Below are positions 45,037 through 52,299 of a stretch of 54,591 bases of DNA, piece after piece. The position numbers were made by a program, and so were the translations under genes. The stretch is taken from contig CAJFKV010000009.1 in NCBI GenBank assembly GCA_904387055.1, positions 1 to 54,591 of the forward strand, written 5' to 3'. Position 1 is the first letter of the stretch, and each line of letters opens with the position of its first letter. The notes below the pieces were generated by a model. The model was given only the letters and a program-made list of their open reading frames with translations. It was not told the DNA's origin and made no database searches. The stretch comes from Candidatus Heteroruminococcus faecigallinarum (GTDB lineage: Bacteria > Bacillota > Clostridia > Oscillospirales > Ruminococcaceae).

Positions 45037-46218
45037 TTAATAGATCAGCTCGCCATCCTTGATGACATGGATCAGGTCCTTGGTCATCACATAGATGTCC
45101 TCATCGGGGTTGCCATCGGCTACAATCAGATCCGCCAGCTTTCCTTCCTTGACAGAACCCAGCTTGTCGTCCATGCCGATGATCTTGGCGCTGTCGATGG
45201 TGGCCTGCCGGAGCATGTCCAGATTGGTAAAGCCCATCATCTCCTTACGGGCCACAAACTCGTAGCCGGGGCGCTTGGTGAGATTTTCAATATCCAGGTC
45301 GGAGCCCCAGCCCATCAGCAGGCCGGCCTTGTAGGCCTTCTTGATGCAGTCATGGGAAAGCTCGGTAAGAGCGTCCACCTTGGGCCACATATACTCGGGG
45401 ATTGTCTCCGGCTCATCGTAGGGAACCTTGTCGATGGCAATGGTGGGCACCATGAAGCTGGTTCCCGCCTTGAGCATCTCGATGCCCTCGTCGTCCACCA
45501 GGGAGCAGTGCTCGATGGTGCGTACGCCGCAGCGGATGCACAGCTTGATGGCCTCGGTGCCATGGCAGTGGGCGGCCACATAGCTGTCCTTGCTGGAAGC
45601 CACCTGGACCATCATCCGCAGCTCCTCCTCGGTAACGATGGTCTGCCCGGGCACGCCGCCGTCGTTGTAGAAGGCGCCGGTGGCCATCACCTTAATGAAG
45701 TCGGACCCTTCCTGGAAGAGCTTGCGGCAGGTCTTCTGCACCTCCTGGGCCCCGTCCGCCTCCACATACATCTTGGCAAAGCACTTGTTGCCGTTTTCGG
45801 TGGGGGTGATGATCTGCCCGCTGGAGATGACCCGGGGGCCCTTGATGGTACCCTTGTTGATGGCATCCCGCATGGCGTTTACCACGCTGTAGCTGGAGCC
45901 GCAGTCCCGAACCAGCGTATACCCCTGGCGGAGGTACTCGTTGGCCCCCACAACCGCCTCAAAAGCCGCCGTGGCCGGATCCTGCACCAGCGCCTCCAGC
46001 ACGTTCTGAGAATACAGGTTAAAGTGGGCGTGAATGTCCATCAATCCCGGCAGAAGGGTTCTCTTCTGCAGATCGATCTCCCGGGCCTCCACCTGGAAAT
46101 CGGTGCCGCAGGGGGCAATCCGCTTGATCGCCTTATCCTCCAGCAGGATATCCGCCAGCTGTCCCTCGTAACCTTCGGTGAGCTGGGGAATCAATCTACA
46201 GTTGCGCAATACGATCAT
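45037..46218 (-). CDS. Metal-dependent amidohydrolase (prolidase/imidazolonepropionase-like)
   Basis: This 393-aa TIM-barrel hydrolase has the amidohydrolase metal site. The H-x-H motif is MDIHAHFN, the candidate carboxylated lysine is in DFIKVMATGAFY, later histidines are in VAAHCHGTEA and VRTIEHCSLVD, and the final aspartate is in WGSDLDIEN. It resembles the Xaa-Pro/Xaa-Arg dipeptidase-like group that cleaves N-acyl or dipeptide bonds to proline or basic residues; the substrate is unknown. ATG at 46218 has AAGGAGG upstream. It leads the amidohydrolase–YfcC unit, divergent from an XRE-cupin regulator. Confidence 0.93.
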   Translation of the reverse strand: MIVLRNCRLIPQLTEGYEGQLADILLEDKAIKRIAPCGTDFQVEAREIDLQKRTLLPGLMDIHAHFNLYSQNVLEALVQDPATAAFEAVVGANEYLRQGYTLVRDCGSSYSVVNAMRDAINKGTIKGPRVISSGQIITPTENGNKCFAKMYVEADGAQEVQKTCRKLFQEGSDFIKVMATGAFYNDGGVPGQTIVTEEELRMMVQVASSKDSYVAAHCHGTEAIKLCIRCGVRTIEHCSLVDDEGIEMLKAGTSFMVPTIAIDKVPYDEPETIPEYMWPKVDALTELSHDCIKKAYKAGLLMGWGSDLDIENLTKRPGYEFVARKEMMGFTNLDMLRQATIDSAKIIGMDDKLGSVKEGKLADLIVADGNPDEDIYVMTKDLIHVIKDGELIY

Positions 46219-46324
46219 GAAAACATCCTCCTTCATCTTGTACTGCATGTTGCTTCCGTACCTGTTCCAGCGGATGGCCGGCCGCCTGGTGGCTTCCCAA
46301 GACACGGGTCCGCTGCCTGAGCCC

Positions 46325-46367
46325 AAATTCTATTATTATAGAATAAAATTTTATAATAATAGAATTT
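46325..46367. promoter_or_regulatory. Long AT-rich inverted repeat at the amidohydrolase transcript start
   Basis: Two 16-bp perfect arms, AAATTCTATTATTATA (46325-46340) and TATAATAATAGAATTT (46352-46367), flank an 11-bp spacer. The repeat starts at the predicted +1 of the minus-strand transcript. It is a strong operator candidate for the divergently encoded XRE-cupin protein, or a cold/AT hairpin in the leader. Confidence 0.6.
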
Positions 46368-46375
46368 CTGTCCCC

Positions 46376-46404
46376 ATTGTACCCTATCAAATTTTGCAAG
46401 TCAA
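46376..46404 (-). promoter_or_regulatory. Promoter of the amidohydrolase–YfcC unit
   Basis: Minus-strand TTGACT (46399-46404), 17 nt, TACAAT (46376-46381). Confidence 0.7.
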
Positions 46405-46526
46405 CCTAAAATTTAAACAATTAAAAATAAAAAATTGTATCAGTTCATCATCTATCCGTGGTTTTACGCCACTTTTGATATTGAAATTGAAAAAAGCAAA
46501 ATTCAAATCTACAAAATTTCGCCTTG

Positions 46527-46556
46527 TTTACACAAACGGTTCTTATATGGTATAAT
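46527..46556 (+). promoter_or_regulatory. Promoter of the XRE-cupin regulator unit
   Basis: TTTACA (46527-46532), 18 nt, TATAAT (46551-46556). Confidence 0.7.
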
Positions 46557-46604
46557 GAAAAAAATAATTCCTAGTTGCTTCCAACGGAAGGGAGGATCGC
46601 TGGA

Positions 46605-47183
46605 ATGGACAACGAAATAGGAACGTTGCTCAAACAGACCCGCAAAAGCCACGGAATTACCTTGAAGGACCTGTCCGCCCGCTCGGGGCTTTCCATCAGT
46701 TACCTGAGCATGCTGGAACGGGGGCTCTCCAGCCCTACCATTGCCAACCTGAACAAAATCTGCCGTGCCTTCAACATCACCCTTTCCGGCCTGGTATTGA
46801 CCCTTGACCAGGACAAAATCCTGGTGAAAAAGGACGAGCGGCGGCGGATCTACGACGATGCAGAGGTGCTCTACGAAGCGGCCACCGAAGGCAACCGCCG
46901 GATGCGGGGAGTCTGCATGACCGTCCGGGATACCAACGAGCACCTGTCCGAAAAGCATGTCTCCGACGAGGTAGGCTTTGTGGTCCGGGGGGCGATGGAG
47001 ATGACCATCGGGGGCGTTGTCTCCCAGCTGGAGGCCGGCGACACCCTGTATATTCCCGCCAACACCGCCCACAGCTTCCGCAAAACCAGCGAGGAGGACT
47101 GTGTCAGCTTCTGGGTGTATGCCAGCAACGGGCTGGAGATGCCGGAATCCTATCCCATTCACCTGCCAAAAGAGGAAAAGTAA
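46605..47183 (+). CDS. XRE-family regulator with cupin domain
   Basis: This 192-aa protein has an N-terminal HTH_XRE domain (residues 5-62; LLKQTRKSHGITLKDLSARSGLSISYLSMLERG) and a C-terminal cupin (about 105-180; HVSDEVGFVVRGAMEMTIGG, LEAGDTLYIPANTAHSF). This is the architecture of PuuR/SutR-type regulators, which control uptake and catabolism of polyamines, sulfur compounds or amino acids and sense the ligand in the cupin. GGGAGG is 9 nt before the ATG. It heads a RidA–DUF1576 unit and diverges from the amidohydrolase–YfcC unit, its probable targets. Confidence 0.95.
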   Translation: MDNEIGTLLKQTRKSHGITLKDLSARSGLSISYLSMLERGLSSPTIANLNKICRAFNITLSGLVLTLDQDKILVKKDERRRIYDDAEVLYEAATEGNRRMRGVCMTVRDTNEHLSEKHVSDEVGFVVRGAMEMTIGGVVSQLEAGDTLYIPANTAHSFRKTSEEDCVSFWVYASNGLEMPESYPIHLPKEEK

Positions 47184-47216
47184 GAACCATAATCCACTGG
47201 AAAGGAGCTTCTCCCC

Positions 47217-47612
47217 ATGAACAAAACCACCTTTTCCACCCCCAAGGCCCCGATCCCCAGCTCCCACATTGCCCAGGTAAGCTGTTACGGCAGCTTTGGC
47301 TTCCTGTCGGGCCAGATCTCCCAGGACCGGCAGACGGGGGAGGTCATCCGGGACTCGGTCGCCGGCCAGACCCGCCGGATCCTCACCAATATCCGCACCA
47401 TCCTGGAGGAGATGGGGCTGGGGCTGGAGAATGTCATCAAATGCAACGTCTTTCTGTCGTCGATGGAGCATTTTGACGAGATGGACGCCGTCTACAAGAC
47501 CTTCTTCTCCTCGGTGAATCCCCCTGCCCGACAGACGGTATCCGCCGGCATCTGGGCAGATCTGGACATTGAAATCAGTGCGGAAATCATCCTGGACAAA
47601 TTGACCGACTAG
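47217..47612 (+). CDS. RidA-family reactive intermediate/imine deaminase
   Basis: This 131-aa protein belongs to the YjgF/YER057c/UK114 (RidA) family. The N-terminus STPKAPIPSSHIAQVSCYGSFGFLSGQIS, the middle QTRRILTNIRTILEEMGLGLENVIKCNVFL and the C-terminal PPARQTVSAGIWADLDIEISA fit, with the family arginine in PARQTV. RidA proteins hydrolyse reactive enamines/imines released by PLP enzymes to ketones and ammonia. The C-terminal ‘EIEAIA’-type end here reads EISAEII. It follows the regulator by 33 nt. Its presence suggests that the locus releases an enamine or dehydroamino acid. Confidence 0.95.
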   Translation: MNKTTFSTPKAPIPSSHIAQVSCYGSFGFLSGQISQDRQTGEVIRDSVAGQTRRILTNIRTILEEMGLGLENVIKCNVFLSSMEHFDEMDAVYKTFFSSVNPPARQTVSAGIWADLDIEISAEIILDKLTD

Positions 47613-47645
47613 ATAACCCATTCCAGCCCGACAGGAGGACCTACC

Positions 47646-48914
47646 ATGGAGCGAGCCCCCCTTTTTTCCCTGGGAACAGCCAGCACCGCCATCCGGCGGA
47701 TGCTTCTGTTGTTCAGCGGCCTGCTGATCCTGGTGGGACTCTGTTCCGATTCCCCTGCCGCCATCGCCCATGGGCTGTGGCGGATCATCACCGAACCGGA
47801 TATGCTCATCACCGACTATGTGGCCCTGGGGGGACAGGGGGCCGCCTTTGTAAACGCGGGGCTGGTGATGCTCCTGTCGGTCCTGCTCCTCCAGCTGTGC
47901 CGCCTCCCCTTTTCCGGAGTGAGCATCGCCTGCTGTTTCCTCATGGGGGGCTTTGCCCTCTTTGGCAAGAACCTGCTCACCATCTCCCCCATTCCCCTGG
48001 GGGTGTGGCTTTATGCCCGATGCCAGCGCCAGCCGTTCAGCCGGTATGTGTATGTGGCCCTCTTCGGCACCGCCCTCAGCCCCATCATCACCGAAATGGG
48101 GCTGGCCATGCGGGGACGGGGCCTGCTCACCCTGCTGGTTCCCCTGGCGGTGGGGATGGGCATCGGGTTCCTGCTCCCCCCTGTGTCCGCCTTCACCGTC
48201 AAGGTCCACCAGGGGTACAACCTGTACAACGTGGGCTTTTCCGCCGGGCTACTGGGCGTGCTGCTGGTGGCGGTCCTTCGCACCTGGGGATTTGTCTTCA
48301 CCGTCCGCACCATCTGGAGTACCCAGCGGCCGGTGTCCCTGGCGGTTGTCCTCTTTGCCGCCTTTGGGGCCATGTTTGCGGCGGGGGCACTGGCCTCCAA
48401 CGGAGATTGGAAGGCCTTGCGGCGGATCACCCGCCATTCCGGCCGGGCCATTGCCGACTTTGTGGTGTTGGACGGCCTGCCGGTCACCTTGATGAATATG
48501 GGGCTGCTGGGAATCGCGGGAACCGCTTTTGTTCTCGCCATCGGCGCTCCCCTCAACGGCCCTTCCATCGGGGGGATTCTCACCATCGTGGGGTTTGGCG
48601 CCTTCGGCAAGCACCTGGCCAACTGTGTCTGGGTGGTGGCGGGCCTCTCCCTCATGTGCTGGTCCGCAGGGTGGTCCCTGCAGGAGCCCAACATCCTTCT
48701 GGCGGCCCTCTTTTCCACCGGGCTTGCCCCCATCGCCGGCCAGTTTGGCTGGGCGGCAGGGATGGCGGCCGGCGCCCTCCATCTGGCGGTGGTCACCGGC
48801 GTGGGAGGGTTGTATGAGGGAATGAACCTGTACAACAACGGATTTGCGGCCGGGCTGGTGTGCATCGTGCTGGTGCCGGTGCTGGAGGCCCTGAAGGGAG
48901 ACCAAGCGGAATGA
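47646..48914 (+). CDS. DUF1576 membrane protein
   Basis: This 422-aa polytopic protein (about ten to twelve segments) matches DUF1576. It has an internal duplication: GYNLYNVGFSAGLLG at about residue 190 and GMNLYNNGFAAGLV at about residue 395 are the same motif, as are FGKNLL and FGKHLAN. The family is uncharacterised, and its symmetric repeat suggests a channel or transporter. GACAGGAGG precedes the ATG. It is the third gene of the regulator–RidA unit. Its stop overlaps the next start by 4 nt (ATGA). Confidence 0.85.
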   Translation: MERAPLFSLGTASTAIRRMLLLFSGLLILVGLCSDSPAAIAHGLWRIITEPDMLITDYVALGGQGAAFVNAGLVMLLSVLLLQLCRLPFSGVSIACCFLMGGFALFGKNLLTISPIPLGVWLYARCQRQPFSRYVYVALFGTALSPIITEMGLAMRGRGLLTLLVPLAVGMGIGFLLPPVSAFTVKVHQGYNLYNVGFSAGLLGVLLVAVLRTWGFVFTVRTIWSTQRPVSLAVVLFAAFGAMFAAGALASNGDWKALRRITRHSGRAIADFVVLDGLPVTLMNMGLLGIAGTAFVLAIGAPLNGPSIGGILTIVGFGAFGKHLANCVWVVAGLSLMCWSAGWSLQEPNILLAALFSTGLAPIAGQFGWAAGMAAGALHLAVVTGVGGLYEGMNLYNNGFAAGLVCIVLVPVLEALKGDQAE

Positions 48915-49261
48915 AACAGACAAAACGAAAGCTTTGCAGCATTGTGGGGGAACTGACCACCTTCTTCTTCCAGGTGGGGTCCCGGGAATTCACCATCCAC
49001 ACCGCCCAAACCGAGGAGGGCTACCAGATCACCGCCTCCTGCCGGTTCGACCCCGCCTGCCTGCCTCAGGTGGAGCGGATGGTGCAGCTGCTCCATGCCG
49101 AGCGGAACGCCGGGATCGAAGAAGCCTATTGGGAGCTGGCCGGCCTTATGGCCGACGGAGGCTCCGGGTCCGAGGCGGTTCTCCTGGGTCAGATGGCGGA
49201 TCGCCTGGAGACAACGGTGGAGGGAGACCGGTTTTCCATCTGCCTGCTCAAACGGCCCTAG
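48911..49261 (+). CDS. Small protein coupled to the DUF1576 gene, function unknown
   Basis: This 116-aa soluble protein begins MKQTKRKLCSIVGELTTFF. It is mixed alpha/beta and acidic in the second half (AERNAGIEEAYWELAGLM, DRLETTVEGDRFSICLL). I do not recognise the family. Its ATG overlaps the DUF1576 stop codon (ATGA), and it has no separate RBS of note, so its translation depends on the upstream gene. This suggests a cytoplasmic partner of the membrane protein. It ends about 55 nt before the tRNA promoter. Confidence 0.75.
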   Translation: MKQTKRKLCSIVGELTTFFFQVGSREFTIHTAQTEEGYQITASCRFDPACLPQVERMVQLLHAERNAGIEEAYWELAGLMADGGSGSEAVLLGQMADRLETTVEGDRFSICLLKRP

Positions 49262-49315
49262 CAGGCCTTTCCCCATTAGGATGTGCAGCCGGCAGAAAAA
49301 AATCAAAAATAGCCC

Positions 49316-49343
49316 TTGACATTTCCAAATTCCATGCTATAAT
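49316..49343 (+). promoter_or_regulatory. Promoter of tRNA-Ala
   Basis: TTGACA (49316-49321), 16 nt, TATAAT (49338-49343). Confidence 0.85.
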
Positions 49344-49363
49344 AAATGACGTTGACTCGCTGT

Positions 49364-49439
<76 letters not shown>

Positions 49440-49442
49440 CAA

Positions 49443-49471
49443 AAATCCCGGTCCTGTGACCGGGATTTTTT
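49443..49471 (+). terminator. Terminator after tRNA-Ala
   Basis: AAATCCCGGTC (49443-49453) pairs with GACCGGGATTT (49458-49468), with the T-run continuing to 49471. Confidence 0.9.
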
Positions 49472-49574
49472 CGTTGTCGGGGGATCGGCGGCCGGCCCCT
49501 CCTGCCTGCGGCGGCAGGCGGCGCTCCTGGACGGGCACCCCGTCACCTTGTTTTGAAAAAAGGAGGAAGCTGCA

Positions 49575-50249
49575 ATGGAAGAGGAACTGCGCCGGCTGCT
49601 GACCCAGTGGGGAGCCGTGGACGTGGGCTTCGCCCAGGTGGAGGACGGCCCGGGCGGGTTTGGCTGGGCGGTATCGGCAGTGGTGAAACTGTCCGACGGG
49701 GTGGTGGACGAAATCCAGGGCGCGCCTACTCACAGCTATTTCCATCATTACCGGACGGTCAACTTCGCCATCGACCAGATGATCCTCCAGGCGGGGATGC
49801 TGCTGGAGCGGCGGGGGTACCGGTATCTGCCGGTGGCAGCCTCCCAGTCCATCAACCTGGACGGGAACTCCCCCTTCCAAGGGCGGTACTCCCACAAGAA
49901 GGCCGCCTGCCTGGCCGGGCTGGGCACCATCGGCCGCAGCGGCCTCTTTCTCCACCGGCAGTTTGGGCCCCGGGTGCGGCTGGGCACCCTCTTCACCGAC
50001 TGTCCCTTCCCCTCGGCCCCGGCCCCGGCCCTTCCTCCCGACCGGTGCGGCGGGTGCCGCCGCTGCCTGGAGGCCTGCCCCGCCGGGGCCATCCTGGAGG
50101 GCCCGGTATCGGCAGCGGCCCCCCGGATCGACCCCGCCAGCTGCAGCACCCATATGAAGACAGCTTACCAGAAGATTGGCCGGGGGGCCGTGTGCGGCGT
50201 CTGCATGGCGGTTTGCCCCTATGGAAAAAAAGAGGCAAAAACTTCTTGA
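49575..50249 (+). CDS. Short QueG-like double [4Fe-4S] protein
   Basis: This 224-aa protein resembles epoxyqueuosine reductase QueG. It has an N-terminal part with HSYFHHYRTVNFAIDQM and the motif SHKKAACLAGLGTIGRSGLF. A C-terminal ferredoxin-like pair of cluster motifs follows (CGGCRRCLEACPAGAI and CGVCMAVCPYG). QueG itself is about 380 aa and has C-terminal HEAT repeats, which are absent here. A role in tRNA queuosine synthesis is therefore uncertain, and a related cobamide-type reductase is possible. AAAGGAGG precedes the ATG. It follows a tRNA gene and precedes the rpsF operon. Confidence 0.85.
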   Translation: MEEELRRLLTQWGAVDVGFAQVEDGPGGFGWAVSAVVKLSDGVVDEIQGAPTHSYFHHYRTVNFAIDQMILQAGMLLERRGYRYLPVAASQSINLDGNSPFQGRYSHKKAACLAGLGTIGRSGLFLHRQFGPRVRLGTLFTDCPFPSAPAPALPPDRCGGCRRCLEACPAGAILEGPVSAAAPRIDPASCSTHMKTAYQKIGRGAVCGVCMAVCPYGKKEAKTS

Positions 50250-50274
50250 CTTGTCCTGCAAACTCCGCTATAAT
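50246..50274 (+). promoter_or_regulatory. Promoter of rpsF-ssb-rpsR
   Basis: TTGACT (50246-50251), 17 nt, TATAAT (50269-50274). The -35 overlaps the end of the preceding gene. Confidence 0.85.
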
Positions 50275-50280
50275 TTGAAT

Positions 50281-50358
50281 GTTACCGCCGTAATGACCGG
50301 CGGTCATCCTTGCTCTGTACCCGTTACAGGGCCTAACGTCCATAAGGAGGTGTACAAA
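50281..50358 (+). promoter_or_regulatory. Possible S6:S18 ribosomal-protein leader
   Basis: The 78-nt leader of rpsF can form ACCGCCG / CGGCGGT and a second hairpin around CTGTACCCGTTACAG. Many bacteria have an S6:S18-binding autoregulatory leader here. I could not match its conserved core with certainty. Confidence 0.35.
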
Positions 50359-50712
50359 ATGGCAAATACCAACAACTACGAAGCTGTCATCGTCTTCTCC
50401 GTCAAGAACGGGGAGGAAGCCACCGAGGCTCTCGTCAACAAGTTCAAGGACCTGATCGAGAAACACGGCACCATCAACAACGTTGATGACTGGGGCAAGC
50501 GCCGCCTGGCTTATGAAATCGACGACCAGATGGAGGGACATTACGTCCAGATCGATTTCACCAGCGAGCCCACCTTCCCCGCCGAGCTGGACCGTGTGCT
50601 GGGCATCACCGACGGCGTGCTCCGTCAGCTGGTCACCACCAAGCCGGTGGTGAAGAAGGCTCCGGCCGCTCCCGCTGCCCCGGCTGCTCCTGCCGCTGAG
50701 GCCCAGGAATAA
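50359..50712 (+). CDS. rpsF: 30S ribosomal protein S6
   Basis: This 117-aa protein begins MANTNNYEAVIVFSVKNGEE, followed by the S6 patterns GKRRLAYEIDDQMEGHYVQIDF and LDRVLGITDGVLRQLV. The C-terminal tail is Ala/Pro-rich (APAAPAAPAAPAAEAQE) instead of acidic. S6 binds S18 in the platform of the small subunit. ATG at 50359 has AAGGAGGTG upstream. It is the first gene of the conserved rpsF-ssb-rpsR operon. Confidence 0.97.
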   Translation: MANTNNYEAVIVFSVKNGEEATEALVNKFKDLIEKHGTINNVDDWGKRRLAYEIDDQMEGHYVQIDFTSEPTFPAELDRVLGITDGVLRQLVTTKPVVKKAPAAPAAPAAPAAEAQE

Positions 50713-50733
50713 GAAGGAAAGGGGTGGGTTTTC

Positions 50734-51228
50734 ATGCTCAATAAGGCTATCCTGATTGGCAGGCTCACCGCGGACCCGGAACTGCGGCAAACCCCCAACG
50801 GCATCACGGTCACCAGTTTTTCCATCGCTGTTGACCGTCGGTTCAGCCGCAGCGGGGGCGAGCGGCAGACCGATTTCCTCGACATCGTCGCCTGGCGGCA
50901 GCAGGCGGAATTCGTCTGCAAATACTTCCAGAAGGGGCGCCTGATCGGGGTGGAAGGTTCCATCCAGGTGCGCAGCTACACCGACCGGGACGGCAACAAG
51001 CGCCGTGCCTGGGAGATTCAGGCGGACAATGTGTTCTTTGTGGACAGCAAGAACTCCTCTTCCCAGCAGGATACGGCTCCCGCGTTTTATGGCGAGCCGG
51101 CTCCGGCCCCTTCCAGCCCCTCTCCCGTTTCGGGGGCGGCGGCTTCGGGCAGCCAGTCGGTGTCCTATTCCAGCGGCAGCGTAGGCGATTTTGAGGAAAT
51201 TGAGGCAGACAGCGATCTGCCCTTCTAA
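50734..51228 (+). CDS. ssb: Single-stranded DNA-binding protein
   Basis: This 164-aa protein has the OB-fold SSB domain (residues 1-105): LNKAILIGRLTADPELRQTPNG, DFLDIVAWRQQAEFVCKYFQKGRLIGVEG and RRAWEIQADNVFF. A Ser/Ala/Pro-rich linker follows, then the acidic C-terminal tip EADSDLPF that recruits repair and replication proteins. AAGGAAAGGGG precedes the ATG. It lies 21 nt after rpsF and 35 nt before rpsR. Confidence 0.97.
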   Translation: MLNKAILIGRLTADPELRQTPNGITVTSFSIAVDRRFSRSGGERQTDFLDIVAWRQQAEFVCKYFQKGRLIGVEGSIQVRSYTDRDGNKRRAWEIQADNVFFVDSKNSSSQQDTAPAFYGEPAPAPSSPSPVSGAAASGSQSVSYSSGSVGDFEEIEADSDLPF

Positions 51229-51263
51229 GAACTTGACGATTGATTGATAGGAGGTTTAGGGTT

Positions 51264-51518
51264 ATGGCATTCGATAGAGACCGCAGCAACGACAGACCCC
51301 GGGGCAGACGGCCCCGCAAGAAGGTTTGCTCCTTCTGCGTGGACAAGATTGAAGAGATCGATTACAAGGACGTTCCCCGTCTGCGGAGATACATCTCCGA
51401 GAGAGCGAAGATCGTTCCCCGCCGCGTGACCGGCACCTGCGCCCGGCATCAGCGCCAGCTGACCGTGGCCATCAAGCGTGCCCGGCATCTGGCTCTGCTG
51501 CCCTATATCAGCGACTAA
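51264..51518 (+). CDS. rpsR: 30S ribosomal protein S18, zinc-type
   Basis: This 84-aa basic protein has the S18 core [27 protein letters not shown] and [17 protein letters not shown]. An N-terminal KKVCSFC and the later TGTCARHQ supply three cysteines and a histidine, the zinc-binding (C+) form. ATG at 51264 has AGGAGG upstream; the ORF could extend to 51240 without an RBS. It is the last gene of the operon. Confidence 0.97.
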   Translation: MAFDRDRSNDRPRGRRPRKKVCSFCVDKIEEIDYKDVPRLRRYISERAKIVPRRVTGTCARHQRQLTVAIKRARHLALLPYISD

Positions 51519-51524
51519 TTTCCC

Positions 51525-51552
51525 AAAGCTCCGCCGCGGCGGGGCTTTTTTT
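51525..51552 (+). terminator. Terminator after rpsR
   Basis: AAAGCTCCGCC (51525-51535) pairs with GGCGGGGCTTT (51538-51548), with the T-run to 51552. Confidence 0.9.
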
Positions 51553-51600
51553 GTCTCGGTTTCCCCTTTTTACTCTTGACAATAAGAAGGAGTGACACCC

Positions 51601-52245
51601 ATGTCTTCGGTCACCAAGGTTGTGTGTTTTGATCTGGACGGCACCCTCATCCAGGGGTACGACGCAACCTCTATCACCCTTGCCTGCACCCTCAACGGCC
51701 GCCGGGAAGAGATGCTGGCCATTGAGGAGGCCCGTATCCGCGGCGAGTTTGACTGGATTGCCGCCGACTATCAAAAGGCCGCCCTCCTCAAGGGGCTCCC
51801 CCTTTCCCGCCTGGCGGCGGAGTTTCCCCGGCAGTGCCGGCCCATCGGGGGGATCCGAGAGACGGTGGACGCCCTTCACCGGGAAGGGATCCGGTGCCTG
51901 CTGGTCACCTCCGGGCCGGTCCAGAGCGCCCAGGCCTTTGCCCTCCACTGGGGGCTGGACGCCTGGGACGGCAGCCACTACGGGGTGACCGACGGGATCT
52001 TTGACGGAACCCTCCCCGGCCACATCGGCGACCGGGGAAAGATTCAGTGTGTGGAGCGGTACTGTTCCCAGGTGGGGGCCTCCTTTGCGGAGGTGACTGC
52101 CGTGGGGGACGGGGGAACCGATATTCCCCTCTTTGGCCGGTGCGGCTGCTCCATCGCCCTCAACTACGGCCCGGAGGCGAAGGGCAAAGCGACCCACTAC
52201 CTGCGTACCGACGACCTATCCCACATCCTCCCCCTGGTTCCCTAG
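51601..52245 (+). CDS. HAD-family phosphatase (SerB-like)
   Basis: This 214-aa cytoplasmic phosphatase has the HAD motifs: motif I FDLDGTL near residues 12-18, motif II threonine/serine in LLVTSGPV, the lysine in DRGKIQCV, and motifs III/IV in AVGDGGTDIPLF. The cap region (residues 25-90) and length fit the phosphoserine phosphatase-like HAD-IB group, but the substrate cannot be told. ATG at 51601 has AAGGAG with an 8-nt spacer; the upstream GTG at 51592 is inferior. Confidence 0.9.
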   Translation: MSSVTKVVCFDLDGTLIQGYDATSITLACTLNGRREEMLAIEEARIRGEFDWIAADYQKAALLKGLPLSRLAAEFPRQCRPIGGIRETVDALHREGIRCLLVTSGPVQSAQAFALHWGLDAWDGSHYGVTDGIFDGTLPGHIGDRGKIQCVERYCSQVGASFAEVTAVGDGGTDIPLFGRCGCSIALNYGPEAKGKATHYLRTDDLSHILPLVP

Positions 52246-52299
52246 CGGCAGCGCCGGGGAAACCGTCCTCTTGATTTTCCAACAAAAAGGAGTATCCAC

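Larger units (their letters stand above)
46219..46604. other. AT-rich divergent control region
   Basis: About 386 bp between the amidohydrolase and the regulator, much richer in A+T than the rest of the window from about 46320 to 46600. It holds one promoter per direction and a long AT inverted repeat. No gene is supported here. Several apparent frames begin in it but lack RBS and conservation. Confidence 0.7.
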
